From Epichloe hybrida (lineage: Eukaryota > Ascomycota > Sordariomycetes > Hypocreales > Clavicipitaceae), in contig JAFEKR010000024.1 in assembly GCA_019022495.1 (NCBI GenBank), forward strand, positions 558,001 through 622,000: a DNA stretch of 64,000 bases, in the 5' to 3' direction. The notes under the pieces were generated by a model. It had not been told where the DNA came from. It was given only the letters and a program-made list of their open reading frames with translations, and searched no databases. This document shows positions 51,448 through 64,000 of the stretch, piece after piece. Position numbers and translations under genes: made by a program. Position 1 is the first letter of the stretch, and each line of letters begins with the position of its first letter.

Positions 51448-51756
51448 TGTTGGATTCACAGGGTATTGAATTCAATGTGTAATACAGTCGTGAGCCCGAA
51501 GAATAGTATTGTTATCGATTATCTATTCTAGGCTGCGTTATCTGTTGTTATAATTGATTAAGTTCTAGGAAAAGAGAGGTAAAAAGCTAGAAGTTATAAT
51601 ACATAAAGGGAAAAGGGGTTGCGCGTTTGTGTCCCTATATTTCCTAGCTAATCAATATGCTAGGTTATAGGTCACATATGGGGTCCGCGCGTGGCCTAAG
51701 CTTCTGCTAGGTAATTACGGCTATGACGCGTGATTAATATTACCTTTATTCTAATA
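51448..51756 (-). repeat. 3' LTR (309 bp) of the copia element 51448-58291
   Basis: Begins TGTTGGATTCACAGGG. The outer left part is less mutated; the inner end reads TTCTAATA where the partner has TTCTAACA. Confidence 0.93.
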
Positions 51757-54700
51757 CTAGAACTTCTCTCTTTTAACATGATTATTAACACGCGATATTA
51801 ATTATAGAAATGAAAAAGAAAGATAGATTAAGAATGTAATTAATAGGGGATATAAGGAAAAGAACTTATAGCTTATCTAGGCATATAGTTACTAATAAAA
51901 GGGAAATAACAATCTTACTTAGCCTATAAGCTTATGTAAGGATAAGTAGGTCCTTCTAAATCCCTTCTTTTCCTTAAAATAACATATATACCACACCTTA
52001 GCGCGTATATAATATCTTCCTTCTCCTTAGTAATACCTTTATTCTCCTATGCACTACTATTAATTTCTATGGTCTACTAGGAGGGCCTAGTAGGCTAGTG
52101 TAGTTATGGCTGCTAGGGATATTAACTATAAGGGCGTAAATCCCTTATGTATTACTATCCTATCCCTGTGGCTATCCTCCTAGAGGATTACCTTTTCCTC
52201 TTACTACGTGTGTGTTATATATAGGTAACCTATCCCTCTATCTAGATGGTTATCTAGTTAGTTAAGATAAAGCTCTTAAGGGCCTTATTAGGTAATGCCT
52301 TTATAAAGGCATTAGCTAGGTTATTCTCTCTATTAATCTATTAGATCTCGCAGAGTTCTTAGCGTTTATATAACTATTAAAGGGCTATAATATTAATTAT
52401 TAGGCGTTTCTCCTTTATTATACTAAGCTTAATAAGGCACTTATATAAGGAGTATAAATCTATATATATAATAACTAGGATCTTTAGGAGCTTTAGTTAG
52501 TTAGTAACTAAGTTTAGGGTGGTTATAATTGCGTAAGCTATATTAATACTAGCTACTATACCATAGACTTCTAAGGTAAGTATACTTTGCGTAACTCTCT
52601 TACTCTTTATTAAGCTAAAGTGTATAATATTGCCTTTAATTATGAACTTACTATTAGTATAGTCTTTATTCGCTAGGATAAGTATATATCCTAGTTATAA
52701 GGATAGGTCCTAGTTATTAGTAAAGGATTTATCTATAAAGGTAAAGAGCTTTGCCTTCTTAAGGTTAATTAGAATAAACGTTAGACCTCTCTCTAGGTAA
52801 TCTATCTGCTACTTTAGGTAGTAATTAAGGGCTTTCACGTCCTCTAGGGTTAGCTCCTAGTGTTATGTAGTAATAGATAGGTTAAAGTAAGCCTCTAGTT
52901 AGCAGATTAAGGTAATGTAAGCGCCTTAGGCCCTTTACTTAATGTATTTGTGCTTTAAGTTAGTTATTAGAACTAACTCTAACTTATTGCTTTGCCCTTT
53001 CTGCTAGATCTTAATAGTATTATTCTCTAGTAAGATAATGCTACTATTAAATATAAGAGGGTAGTCCTAAGTTAGGAATTGCTTTAGCTTTGCGTTAAAG
53101 CCTACTATAGTAAGCTAGGTCTTTTCCTTCTTAGAGAACTTCTTATCTAAGAGGCTGATTATGTTATTAGTTTGTATTCTAATGTAAGTAAAGTTAGGGC
53201 TTTCCTTTGTAATTATAAGTAAGTAAGGATTATACGTAAAGGTTTCTATCTAGAGGTTCTCTCTGTGATACTTATAATACGTAACCCACTAGTGTGTTCC
53301 TACCTTCGCAAGCCTATAGAGGGGTTTTATAACCCTTAAGATTATACTAGGCAGGTAGAGATGCTATATCTGAATTAGTAAGCGTGCTAGGATTAGCTGC
53401 TCTAGTAATATATAGGCCTGTACATAAGCCTAATAGATATCTCTTAGCTAGATAAGGAATTTCCTTAATCTTACTAACGGGGCTATCGCGAGGATAAGAC
53501 ATTAGCTCGCGCGTTAAATCGTTAGGGCCTGTGTAAGAATAGCCTGTTTCCCTTTATCCTCACACCCTTAGATCACAAGGCATGACTTTTTGTAAGGTTT
53601 TGTTGTCTTGCCCTTAATCTTATTAATAATTCGGGAATTAAAAATTCAAATCCTACTATGTTCTTCCTTGTTAAATATAATGAATTTAAACATACCTTAC
53701 TTAATTAAAGCGTTAATCTCCGCTTTTATTAATAGCTTAAAAGGTTTGCTAGGGGTCTTAATAATTCCTTCCTTACGTAGCTTAATTATAAGAGCTAGGT
53801 TGCTATGTTCTTTTGCTAATAGGAAGGTATTAGCACCTTAAGGTATTATAGGAGGGTTCTTCTATGGCCTTCTACGTCCTTGCTTTAGTAGTATTAGTAG
53901 CACTATATTCTTATTATAGGCCTCTTGCTCTTTTTCTCCTTCCTTTTTACTAGGCTTTGCTATCTTCTTTACACTAGGATTATTATAGTAAGGCTTAACA
54001 GATATTAACCTAAAGGTCTTTAGGCCTCTAGGTATATTAAGTATATAGCTTTCTCTAGTAATTACTAGTAGCTTATATAGACTTGCCTATCCCTTACTTT
54101 CTCGCTAGACCTTAACCTTTAATCTAAGTAGCAAGCTAAGGGTCTTTAAGGTATCTAGGCTATTACGTTTAGTAAGGGCCTTATTAACCTTCTAGATAGC
54201 GTGGAGTCTCTTAATCTCTTTAGTAGCCTTCTATACTATAATTACATACTATATAATATTAGGTAATAGTAGGGACTTATTTATTATTTATAAGTAGGCT
54301 CTAAAGATAAGGAGGGTTAGGATAAGGCTATTAGGGCCTACGGTGTTATTTAGGGCCTTAATTGCTATTTAAAGGGTAATAGGTTCTAGTGTTATAGGGC
54401 ATTCACGTCTAATTATATTATAGGCTTTTTAGAGCGGCCTATAATACCTTTTAACCTTCCCTATGCTATAGTGTGCCTTAATAGGGACTTCCTTAATTAA
54501 AATTAATATTAAAGCTATAAATTATCTAAATTTATTGCTGTAGAAGTTCGTTCTAGTGTCTATAATAATAAAGTCTAGGGGGCCTAGGTAAGCATTAATC
54601 TAGCATATTTGGAGGGCTTCCTAGGTTATTTTCACAGAGATATTATTAAGGAATTTTGCTATGTTAAACGCTATAGCTATATCTATAGCGTAGAGTATAG

Positions 54701-57700
54701 GGCGGTTACTATCTAGGTAGAAGATATTTACTATTACTTTATAATTAAAGCTATACTTATCCTTAAGGGTAAACTTAAAGTAATTAGGGCTATTTACATG
54801 TATTTAGTATTAGTAGTAGATTCTTGTTAGCTCCCTAATAGCTTTAATATTAATATTATGCCCTAATCTATAGAGAACCTTATGTAAACGTCAGATTAAT
54901 AGATATCTAAAGCAGCAATGTAATCGCCATAGCTTGCCTTCTATAAGGTAACTCTAAGTAACTACTTCTTCTTTCTGTGTAAGAAGCATCTAGGCGTGGC
55001 CCTATTTATGTATAATAGGGACTTTAATGTTTCCTTGTTATAGCGTGTTCTTAGAGATATTAAAATTAATCTTTAGATAGTCTATATTATTAAGGGATAA
55101 AAGAAATAGAGTGTTTATAGGGATAACCTAAAAGAGAATGTTTCTAAAGGGAGTAGGCATATTAGCTACTCTAAGCGTAATAATTAGGTCTCCTGCGCTG
55201 AATCTAACTAATGCCTTCTTCTCTGTTAATTTATTAAGCTGCAATATAGGTATTTAACGTTGTAAAGTAAGAAATTAAGGGTGCCCTGCTATAGAAAACT
55301 TTACGGCTCCTATATCAGGCATAATCCCTTAGAATGTTGCATAGGAATAGCAATTTTCTAATATAAACGTTACTAGGGCTTTGTTTATAAGTTCCTGCTA
55401 AAAGGGGTTTTCTTTGCTTAGACTGTGATAAGCTGCTTGCCTTATTAGGAATTAAACTATTCTTTTGCTATTAATCTAGGTTCTATGAGTAAAGAAGCTT
55501 GTAAGTACTAGCCTATCTATATTATTAGGGCCGTTATTAAATCTAATGCTCTTTATATACTAAGCGATTTTGTTATTAACAGGGGGTTAGGACTTGTGTT
55601 CTCCCTTGTACTAAGTGAGGAATGAATAATATGAGTTATCAGCTAGATCCGTAAGGTAGTGGTTCTTAAAGCATTAAAACGCCTTCTTATAGTTCTCTTT
55701 AGGGTGCTTAGATAACTAGCATCCTTCCTTATTATATATGTAGCACTTCTTTATACGAGGAGTACCTCCTCTTCCTTATGGTTTTAAGGGGTATTAGGTC
55801 TCTTTTCTATTCCTATTATATCTTTAGTTAGTCTAGAATTACTTTAGGGTTATAGCTTTAGTTAGGAACTATTAATAGTTCTTCTTCTCTTCCTTAATAA
55901 GACAAAGGGTCATTCTAATCTATTTATAGAACTCTTGTAGTCTATCTAGCGGATTTATAATCGCTCCTTTACACTCTAGAATACTATAATAGGCTTTAAT
56001 AAGTTAATTCTAGAGTGCTCTTTTAGTTTAGCTTACTTTAGGCACTGCTTGTTATAAGATAGCTAGTCTTTCTATAAGTTTATTAAAGCATTTAATTATT
56101 AACTTAGTTAGGTTATTATTTACCATTCCTTGTAGGGAAGTATTATTCTACTCTAGCAGATATCTTTACTATATATCCTTGGTTTTAAATCGTTCTCTTA
56201 TATAGCTAATAAGCGTAGGGAGATCTTATGGTTATCTAGGTTTAGAGAGGTAGTTTACATAGTATTACAATACTTTGCCTTTAAGCATAACCTTAAAAGC
56301 ATAACTAGCTTATTTAGGCTAGATTTTAAGTAACTTGTATTTTCTATAGAATGTTTAAAGCTTTAATTTAAGGATATTATAGTTATTAGCGCTATAGAGT
56401 TATTCTTTAGGGTATACCTTAGATAGGTTAATAATCTACTTTAGTAAAGGTCTCTAGGTCTATAGGGGTCCTCTAGGTGTTTCCTTTTATATCTATAGAA
56501 GGGGTAGTAGGGTCTTTAGGAAGTAAGAGGGTAGCTTTGTAAGTAGTACTCTTAGGGCTTATTATTCCCTCTAATCCTCCTCTTCCTTATATTAGGAAGG
56601 AGGAATTATAGCTCTTTAAGCTATACTAATAAGGGCACTACTAGCCCTAGATAGCGTAGGTTACCTCTATTAGTAACTCTCCTGCTTAGGGGCATTATTA
56701 GTAGTATTAATAGGGTGATACTACTGACTTACCTCTAGTGAAGGTATAGGCAGGGGAGTTACCTGTAGATACTTACGAATGGCATCCTTAGGCGGTCTTA
56801 ACTCTAGGTTAATTAACCTTCCTAGGGGAGATTAACTAGGCCTTCCTAGAGGGGATTAACTTAGTCTTCCTAGGGGAGTCTAGCTTATTAATCCTTTTAA
56901 TAGTAATTATACTAATAAACGGGGTGACAGGGTGGGTTACCTAGTTCTAACATCACTATTATCTAGTAGATCACGGAAGAACTCTTCGTTCTATAGGTTT
57001 TTTTAGAAGCCTATATACTTCTTCCTAGCCTCTTTAATTTCTTTAAGAGTTTAAAATCTAAATTCTTCTTAGTTTACTACTTCTTTAAGGTTATTTACTA
57101 TCTTAGTGCCTCTTCTAACGGTTATATACACTCCGTTATAAAGGAGATAGTCTTAAAGTCTATTCTATAAAAGGTCTCTTCTTTCTATAAACTTATCCCT
57201 TAACTATCTATAAAAGTTATTACTAAATTCGGAGAATAGTGTTTTTCTAAATAACCCTTGCTCCTTATATTATTTAGTCTTTATAAGAATATAGAGACTA
57301 ATTTCCTTAGGTGTTTTTATCTCTTTATGTTTAGAACTTCCTATTTATTAGAGTAGTTCTTCTATAATATATTATTAAAGCCTTACAGAGATGTAAGGGT
57401 ATAGGTTAGTGTAAACAGGGGTTTTTCCTTTTTTAAGGTATTTGTTATTATCTCCTGTTTTAACGCCTTCCATAGCATTATTATAACTATTAGTCTCACT
57501 AGGAACTCTAAATTAACTAGAGATCCTAGATAGTCTAGCTACATCTAATATTCTAATTAATTAGGGGAGGTAGATCTTATAATGTAAGAAGAAAAGGGGT
57601 ATAACTGTGATTATATAATGTATTTCGGATATAAAGGATCGTAAGGTGAGGCGGTTAACTTTAAATATGTGATAGAACGCATAACAAAGAAAGACAAGGG

Positions 57701-57945
57701 GATAGCTTAGCTACTAGTATTAAACCTTTCTTTGTTATTTCAGAGTCCGTATAGATATAGATATTAATACTAAAGTAAGAAGAGAGCTATATCATACCTT
57801 TCCGTTAGCATAACTTATTATTAAATATAGCCCTCCTATTACATAGGGCAAGTCATTATTAGATAAGCTGCCTCTTCTAATTAACCTTGCTAATCTGTGG
57901 TGTTCGAAGACTGCGTAGTTATCTATGAAGGTAACCACTGATTAG

Positions 57946-58291
57946 TGTTAGATTCATAGGGTATTGAATTTAATGTGTAATATAGTTGTGAGCCCGAAGA
58001 ATAGTATTGTTATTAATTATCTATTCTAGGCTACGTTATCTGTTGTCATAATTAATTAAGTTCTAGGCTACGTTATCTGTTGTCATAATTAATTAAGTTC
58101 TAGGAAAAGAGAGGTAAAAAGCTAGAAATTATAATACATAAAGGGAAAAGGGGTTGCGTGTTTATGTCCTTACATTTCCTAGCTAATTAACGTGCTAGGT
58201 TGTGGGTCACGTGTGAGGTCCGCGCGCAGCCCGAGCTTCTGCCGGGTAATTGCGGCTGCGACGCGCGATTGATATCACCTTTGTTCTAACA
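57946..58291 (-). repeat. 5' LTR (346 bp) of the copia element 51448-58291
   Basis: Identical in plan to the left LTR plus a tandem 37-bp duplication (58026-58062 and 58063-58099, exact copies). The outer right third is GC-rich (from about 58,195), ending TTTGTTCTAACA. Confidence 0.93.
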
Positions 58292-58296
58292 ATTAG

Positions 58297-59941
58297 TCTT
58301 ATATTAATATTATATACTAACTCTTTTTAGGCCTACTTTAACTTCACCTTAGACTTCCCCTCTAATATAGGTAATAATAATACTTAATCCTATAAGCAAT
58401 AATAATTAGCTACACATAGCAGTAATATAGGAAGCTTAACTAATAAAGCTATGTAATATGTATAAAAAGAGAAAATAAAGCTTAAAAATAACTTAAGGCT
58501 TAATAAGGTAAAGATTAAAGCTATTATTACAAAGGAATATAACAAACTATATAAGGTATATATATAGTTATAATAGCTATAATAGTATACTAATAATATA
58601 AAGGATCTTAAATAAATAATAGAAGAGAGAGAAATAGGCACGTAGAAGGGCTACCTTATAGTTTAACTAGTGTAATATATAGCATGCTATATACCTTGCT
58701 TTACCTTCTATATTCTAGTACTCTTCCGTACCTTCTATAAAGTTAGCTCTTATAATATAAAAGCTTTCTCTTAGGATATAGAAGATAGAGTACTCTAAGC
58801 ATATCCTTAGTAGATATGTTAGGTATGTGTTTAATATATATTATACCTCTTAGTTATTAGTAAGCTAAGAGCTGTTATCTATAGAACTCTTACTTTAACT
58901 ATATATATATAGATAATTATTACCCTTATGTAATAATTATAGATTTTATTATTTCCTAGTAATATAACTAGCCTAGTAAAATAAAGAGCTATATTTAAGC
59001 TTAAACGCGCTATCTTATTCCCTATTAGGTATTACGTATTAGTTATGCCTAATATATAGTGTACTTATAACTTACATAAGAAGCTCAAGTTTATTTACAA
59101 ACTTCTATAGTAAGGATGTCTTAGGGCCTGATCTACAAACGAATTAATAGGTATATATATATAGTATATAATTAGGTAATATACCTAGGCTTATAAAGAT
59201 ATTATGCATCACGCTAGCTATTAGATAATACCTAGTAGTGGATCACACTATTAGGAATATAAGTATATGCTATATATATTACGTATATATAGTGCATACT
59301 TTTTACCTATAATCTTCTCTTTAATCTTAATATTCACTCTACTAGGTAGCTATACTCTCCCCTTATAATACTAGTAAATATAGTAATAAATCTAGTTATA
59401 TATACTTATTAATAGCTATATATATTACCTATATAAGGACACTTATACTAGTATTATCTAAAAAGCTCCTACTATATATTTTCCTACTATTATTAATAAT
59501 AATATTACACCTAAGAGCAGGTTAGCCTCCGCATATATATAGCATATACTATAGATATACCTTATATATAGGTATTAATCTATAAAAAGGGAAGTAGCTC
59601 TAAAGAAATTAGAATTAGCCTATAATAATAGCCTAATTTAGAGGGGTTTACTACTTTAAGCATAAAGTTATTAATAAAATTAGTTACTTAGACTACTATC
59701 TTTATATATATATTATAAGTAAGGGGAATAAGAGAATAAGATATAGTATATATTATATATATATTAGTTTAATTTTTTAGTGCCTTATAACTAAATAGAA
59801 TATACTAAACTAACTATAAGCATATATACTATATATAGTGTATATATAGTGTATATATATAAATTACGCATTATTCGCTTTTCTTTATATTATAATATTT
59901 CGCTTTTACTATATATAGTTATATATCATATATATATATAT
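58297..59941. other. AT-rich degraded tract
   Basis: This continues the tract at 50148-51447 across the copia insertion. It is rich in TATA runs. An 83-codon minus-strand open frame at 58,390-58,641 is composed of Tyr, Leu, Ile and Ser and is best explained as chance in AT-rich DNA. No domain or RNA gene is visible. Confidence 0.55.
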
Positions 59942-60199
59942 TGTTGATTCCTTCGGATCTTCATCGGTTTAATCGTGGCCAAAGACCGGACCAATTGTGG
60001 GTCCGGCGCGATGCACGCGATATGATTGGCTGCATTAATTCGCCACCCCCTTTTGTGCCCCACATACGGATTTCGCCCACTTTTCTAGCATCTAGACTTT
60101 CCCTCTCTTCTCCCTCTTTCCTAGCTAGCTAACTATCTATTATTAACTTTGAATTTATACGGGATTTATTACCTACGTAGGACCTTAGTGCATCTAACA
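59942..60199 (+). repeat. 5' LTR (258 bp) of a plus-strand LTR element
   Basis: Begins TGTTGATTCCTTCGG and ends GCATCTAACA. The left half is GC-rich and intact, the right half converted. The next bases, CTAATTAGTGGTT, match the sequence that follows the 5' LTRs of the copia elements at 29459-35845 and 51448-58291, supporting the LTR end and a shared primer site. The small open frame over it is not a gene. No partner LTR is in the window. Confidence 0.78.
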
Positions 60200-62265
60200 C
60201 TAATTAGTGGTTAACTTCATAACTATAGATAAGCTAGGTATTATAAGAAAAGACATTTTTATAGACGCTACTACTACTACCCCTTATTATACCATAATGG
60301 TTATTATGGTAGAGAGGCATAACTATATAAGTGTGCTAAAGGAAGAGACTAGAATCCTAGTTGTGGGCTTGTTAGGCTTCTAAGGAATTAATCTATTAAC
60401 CCTTAGGCTTAGGGATATAACTTTGTTATATCTATCTAGGATATTGTTATTAATTGTTGATTTTATTGTCTATTATAAGAAAACCAACTAACTAACCGAA
60501 TCTATTGCCGCAAGGCATTTATTTCGAACCTGACGTTAAATAACCTTAGCCAAGCTAGCTGACATATTTATAACTTCTCTATAAATATTCCCTTTATCTA
60601 ATAGACCTTTAATCTGTTTGTATAAGCATCTATAGCTTGTTTTTTGCCCCCTTTATTATTAGTGCTGTTTGCCCTGTGCTTGTTAGTAAGAGAGAGAGAT
60701 TACCTCCTTCCCTCCTTTTCATAAAAAACAGGAAGTAGTAATTCCTATTATTCCCTTGTTACTTTTCCTATTATTTTCTAGTTACTTTTAGAACTTTTGT
60801 TACTTTCTTTATCTCTAGTGATTTGTTCTTGTTGCTTTGTTCTTGTTACTACTTTTGCTACTTTTGCTACTTTTTTCTTCTGTTTTTTCCTATTTTCGCG
60901 ATCTTCTGATTTTATTAGAGCGATAACACTCCTGAAATGCAAAAGAAGAACCTTGTAATGGCAATAGGCAAACATAGGAGCTTAATTAGTAGTAAAAATA
61001 ACAAATTAGTAATGTTCCTTTTATAGTTAAAGATAGTAAAGGAATCTAGACCCTCTATAAGAGCAAAGGCTACTAGTAATAGCAAGGCTCTAATTATTAC
61101 CCCTGAGAGACCTTAAAGGTATAAATTACCCCTATGCCTTTAATAGCTCACTCACGAATTCTTACATAACTAGAAAGAATCTGTTAAGCTAGATCTAGAG
61201 ACTACTACGTAGCTTAAGCTTAATAACTGATTATAAGATTTATTAACCTTAGTGAGCATTAAGGATAGAGAGATAATAACCTATAGGAATTATTCTAAGA
61301 AGACTTTAAAGGCTAGTCTAAAGATACCTTTAAAAGGGCATCCAAGGATGTTGTTAGAGAATTACGTAATTCTTTACGAGATTATAGCGTCCTTGTTAGG
61401 TAAGGCCTAGGATATTTAATCCTAGTATTGCTTGAGGAAGTGCTTTATTAAACCTTAATGCCCCTTTAGTTATAGGAAAGATCACAAGAAAGACTATAAT
61501 CTTCCGAACCCCTAGAACCTTAATATTAACAGCCCTAATAACTTACCCTAGAAATTAACCTTCCCTAACCCTAGAGATTACTTAAACCCTTACAAGAACC
61601 CTCGTGATAATCCCTATTATATTAATAGCTCTATCCGGATAATTATTATTAAGAACAACTAGTAGACTATTATTTATAACAAATTATGCCTTTATAGTAA
61701 TTCCTCTCTAAAGATTAGATTATAAAGAAGATCTCGGAGCTTATAAAGATATATAAGGATAGTAACTACTATAGTGGAAAGCTATATAACTTCTTAATGC
61801 TAAAGATTATACTCTTTGAAAATAAGTGTAATAGAATTAACCTTCCTTGAACACATTATTAGAAGGCTTTCCCTATTATGTTAATAGGTAATGCTAAGTA
61901 ATACTACCTTAATTACCTCTTTAGGAATAACTATTCCTATAAAGAGATAATTGCTTATGTCTATTAACGCTTTAAGACAGAAAGTAACTAGTAATTCTAT
62001 TGCTATAAATAGAGTAGTATAACGCTAAAGAGCATAATTAAGAGGAACCCTAATAAAAGTAAGCTTAATTACCTTAAGATTATATTATTAACCCTTAAGA
62101 AAATTTACAGAGGCCTATACCCTACTAAAACAGTAAATACTAAACTCTATAAGTAGGCCTTAAACGCTATAGCTAGTGTGCCTAAATGTTAGATAGTAGA
62201 ATACATACACTCCGTAAGCTTTAAGAGTCTTACTAGAGACCTCTGTAAGGTAATTACTATTACGG
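60200..62265 (+). pseudogene. Leader and degraded gag of the plus-strand LTR element
   Basis: About 740 bp of leader includes a palindrome ACCATAATGGTTATTATGGT near 60,289-60,308. A plus-strand frame then runs from about 60,938 (ATG), with stops. It contains a zinc-knuckle remnant at about 61,435-61,500 (KCFIKP, then RKDHKKDYN). A capsid-like block with YSGKLYNFL follows near 61,770. A 65-codon minus-strand open frame at 60,778-60,975 is Lys-rich low complexity and lies antisense to the leader. The gag ends abruptly at 62,265, where an unrelated fragment begins. Confidence 0.65.
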
Positions 62266-64000
62266 TCTAATACTCTTTATATACTAAGCGATTTTATTAT
62301 TAATAGGGGGTTAGGACTTGTGTTCTCCCTTATACTAAGTAAGAAATAAATAATATAAGTTATTAGTTAGATCCGTAAGGTAGTGGTTCTTAAAGCATTA
62401 AAACGCCTTCTTATAGTCCTCTTTAGGGTGCTTAGATAACTAGTATCCTTCCTTACTATATATATAGCACTTCTTTATATAGGGAGTACCTCCTCTTCCT
62501 TATAGTTTTAAGGTATATTAGGTCTCTTTTCTAGTCCTATTATATCTTTAGTTAGTCTAGAATTGCTCTAGGGTTATAGCTTTAGTTAGGAACTATTAAT
62601 AGTTTTTCTTCTCTTTCTTAATAAGATAAAGGGTTATTCTAATCTATTTACAAAACTCTTGTAGTCTATCTGGCGGATCTATAATCGCTCCTTTGCACTC
62701 TAGAATACTATAACAAGCTTTAATAAGTTAATTCTAGAGTGCCCTTTTAGTTTAGCCTACTTTAGGCACTACTTATTATAAGATAGCTAGTCTTTCTATA
62801 AGTTTATTAAAGTATTTAATTATTAACTTGCTTAGGTTATTATTTACTATTTCTTATAAGGAAGTGTTATTTTACTCTAGTAGATATCTTTGCTATATAT
62901 CCTTAGTCTTAAATCATTCTCTTATACAGCTAATAAGCGTAGGGAGATCTTATGGTTATCTAGGTTTAGAGAGGTAGTCTATATAGTATTGCAGTGCTTT
63001 GCCTTTAAGCATAACCTTAAACACATAACTAGCTTGTTTAGGCTAGATATTAAGTAACTCGCACTTTCTACAGAATATTTAAAGCTTTAATTTAAGGATA
63101 TTGTAGTTATTAGCACTATAAAGTTATTCTTTAGGGTATACCTTAGATAAGTTAATAATTTACTTTAGTAAGGGTCTCTAAGTCTATAGGGGTCCTCTAG
63201 GTATCTCCCTTTATATTTATAGAAGGGGTAGTAGGGTCTTTAGGAAGTAAGAGGGTAGCTTTATAGGTAGCACCCTTAGGGCTTATTATTCCCTCTAATT
63301 CTCCTCTTCCTTATATTAGGAAGGAGGAATTATAGCTCTTTAAGCTATGCTAATAGGGGCACTACTAGCCCTAGATAGCATAGGTTACCTCTATTAGTAA
63401 TCCTCCTATTCGGGGGTATTATTAGTAGTGTTACTAGGGTAATACTGCTAACTTACCTCTAGTAAAGGTATAGGTAAGGGAGTTACCTGTAGATGCTTAT
63501 AAATAGTATCCTTAGGCGGTCTTAACTCTAGGTTAATTAACCTTCCTAAGGGAGATTAGCTAGGCCTTCCTAGAGGGGATTAACTTAGTCTTCCTAGGGG
63601 AGTCTAGCTTATTAATCCTTTTAATAGTAATTATACTAATAAACAGGGTAACAGGGTAGGTTACCTAGTTCTAACATCACCGTTATCTAGTAGATCACGG
63701 AAGAACTCTTTATTCTATAGGTTTTTTTAGAAGCCTATATACTTTTTCCTAGCCTCTTTAATTTCTTTAAGAGTCTAAAATCTAAATTCTTCTTAGTTTA
63801 CTGCTTCTTTAAGGTTATTTACTATCTTAGTGCCTCTTCTAACAGTTATATACACTCTATTATAAAGAAAATAGTCTTAAAGTCTGTTCTATAAAAGGTC
63901 TCTCCCTTCTGTAAACTTATCCCTTAACTATTCGTAAAAGTTATTACTAAATTCAGAGAATAGTATTCTTCTAAATAACCCTCGCTCCTTATATTATTCA
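62266..64000 (-). mobile_element. Internal copia fragment, relative of 51448-58291
   Basis: Aligned with 55,542-57,276 at a constant offset of 6724 bp with no net indel, differing by point changes only. It corresponds to the gag region and zinc knuckle of the copia element on the minus strand. It lacks an LTR at its left end and runs off the window, so the left junction is a truncation or rearrangement rather than a clean insertion. Confidence 0.85.

Larger units (their letters stand above)
51448..58291 (-). mobile_element. Complete Ty1/copia element, RIP-degraded
   Basis: The element is 6844 bp, with LTRs at 51448-51756 (309 bp) and 57946-58291 (346 bp, longer by a 37-bp duplication) and a perfect target duplication ATTAG (51443-51447 and 58292-58296). 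Minus-strand coding: gag from about 57,300 to a zinc-knuckle remnant near 55,725-55,765 (LSKHPKE), then protease, integrase and RT, and a copia RNase H at about 52,300-53,000 readable through stops. A purine tract (AAAAGAGAGAAG) borders the left LTR. It is a relative of 29459-35845. The 77-codon plus-strand open frame near 53,608 is antisense chance. Confidence 0.92.

Noticed and set aside
58390..58641. 83-codon minus-strand frame that looks like membrane segments
   Set aside because: Tyr/Leu/Ile/Ser-rich reading is what very AT-rich DNA gives by chance, and the region is degraded repeat.
43109..64000. A Starship-type giant mobile element carrying the gene island as cargo
   Set aside because: No tyrosine-recombinase captain gene or element ends could be recognised; the repeats are explained by ordinary LTR elements.

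Overview
The window looks like a repeat-rich, AT-rich block from a filamentous ascomycete (Pezizomycotina) that has, or had, repeat-induced point mutation (RIP). About 93% of it is nested, decayed transposons. Their old reading frames are full of TAA/TAG stops where Gln or Trp codons are expected, TA dinucleotides are everywhere, and GC-rich sequence survives only in a few short patches. The one ordinary gene region is a GC-balanced island at about 35,846-40,250. It carries three minus-strand genes with short fungal introns.

Layout, left to right. 1-3283: truncated minus-strand Ty3/gypsy element ending in its 5' LTR. 3284-about 17,345: an older plus-strand gypsy-like element, split by a hAT-like element (4278-6180, 8-bp target duplication) and a complete minus-strand gypsy element (8300-14900). 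About 17,346-29,458: unidentified decayed coding DNA, split by a complete plus-strand chromodomain-bearing gypsy element (19015-26833). 29459-35845: complete minus-strand Ty1/copia element, ending 310 bp from the THI4 stop codon. 35846-about 40,250: gene island. 40,250-43,108, 50,148-51,447 and 58,292-59,941: pieces of an unidentified AT-rich tract, interrupted by a young minus-strand copia element (43109-50147) and an older one (51448-58291). 59942-about 62,265: LTR and gag of another plus-strand LTR element. 62266-64000: internal fragment of a relative of the 51448-58291 element, running off the window.

Gene island. THI4 (thiamine thiazole synthase) has a TPP riboswitch inside a 5'-leader intron. 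Two candidate donor sites in that intron give very different upstream reading frames. Upstream in tandem lie a triosephosphate-isomerase-family gene and an RpiB/LacAB-family gene. That pairing matches the two erythrulose-phosphate isomerases of erythritol catabolism (EryH/EryI in bacteria, EYI1/EYI2 in Yarrowia). The functional assignment is by family resemblance only.

Five complete LTR elements have perfect 5-bp target duplications. In the heavily RIP-mutated elements the outermost part of each LTR is much less mutated than the inner part, so the edges still read as GC-rich DNA.
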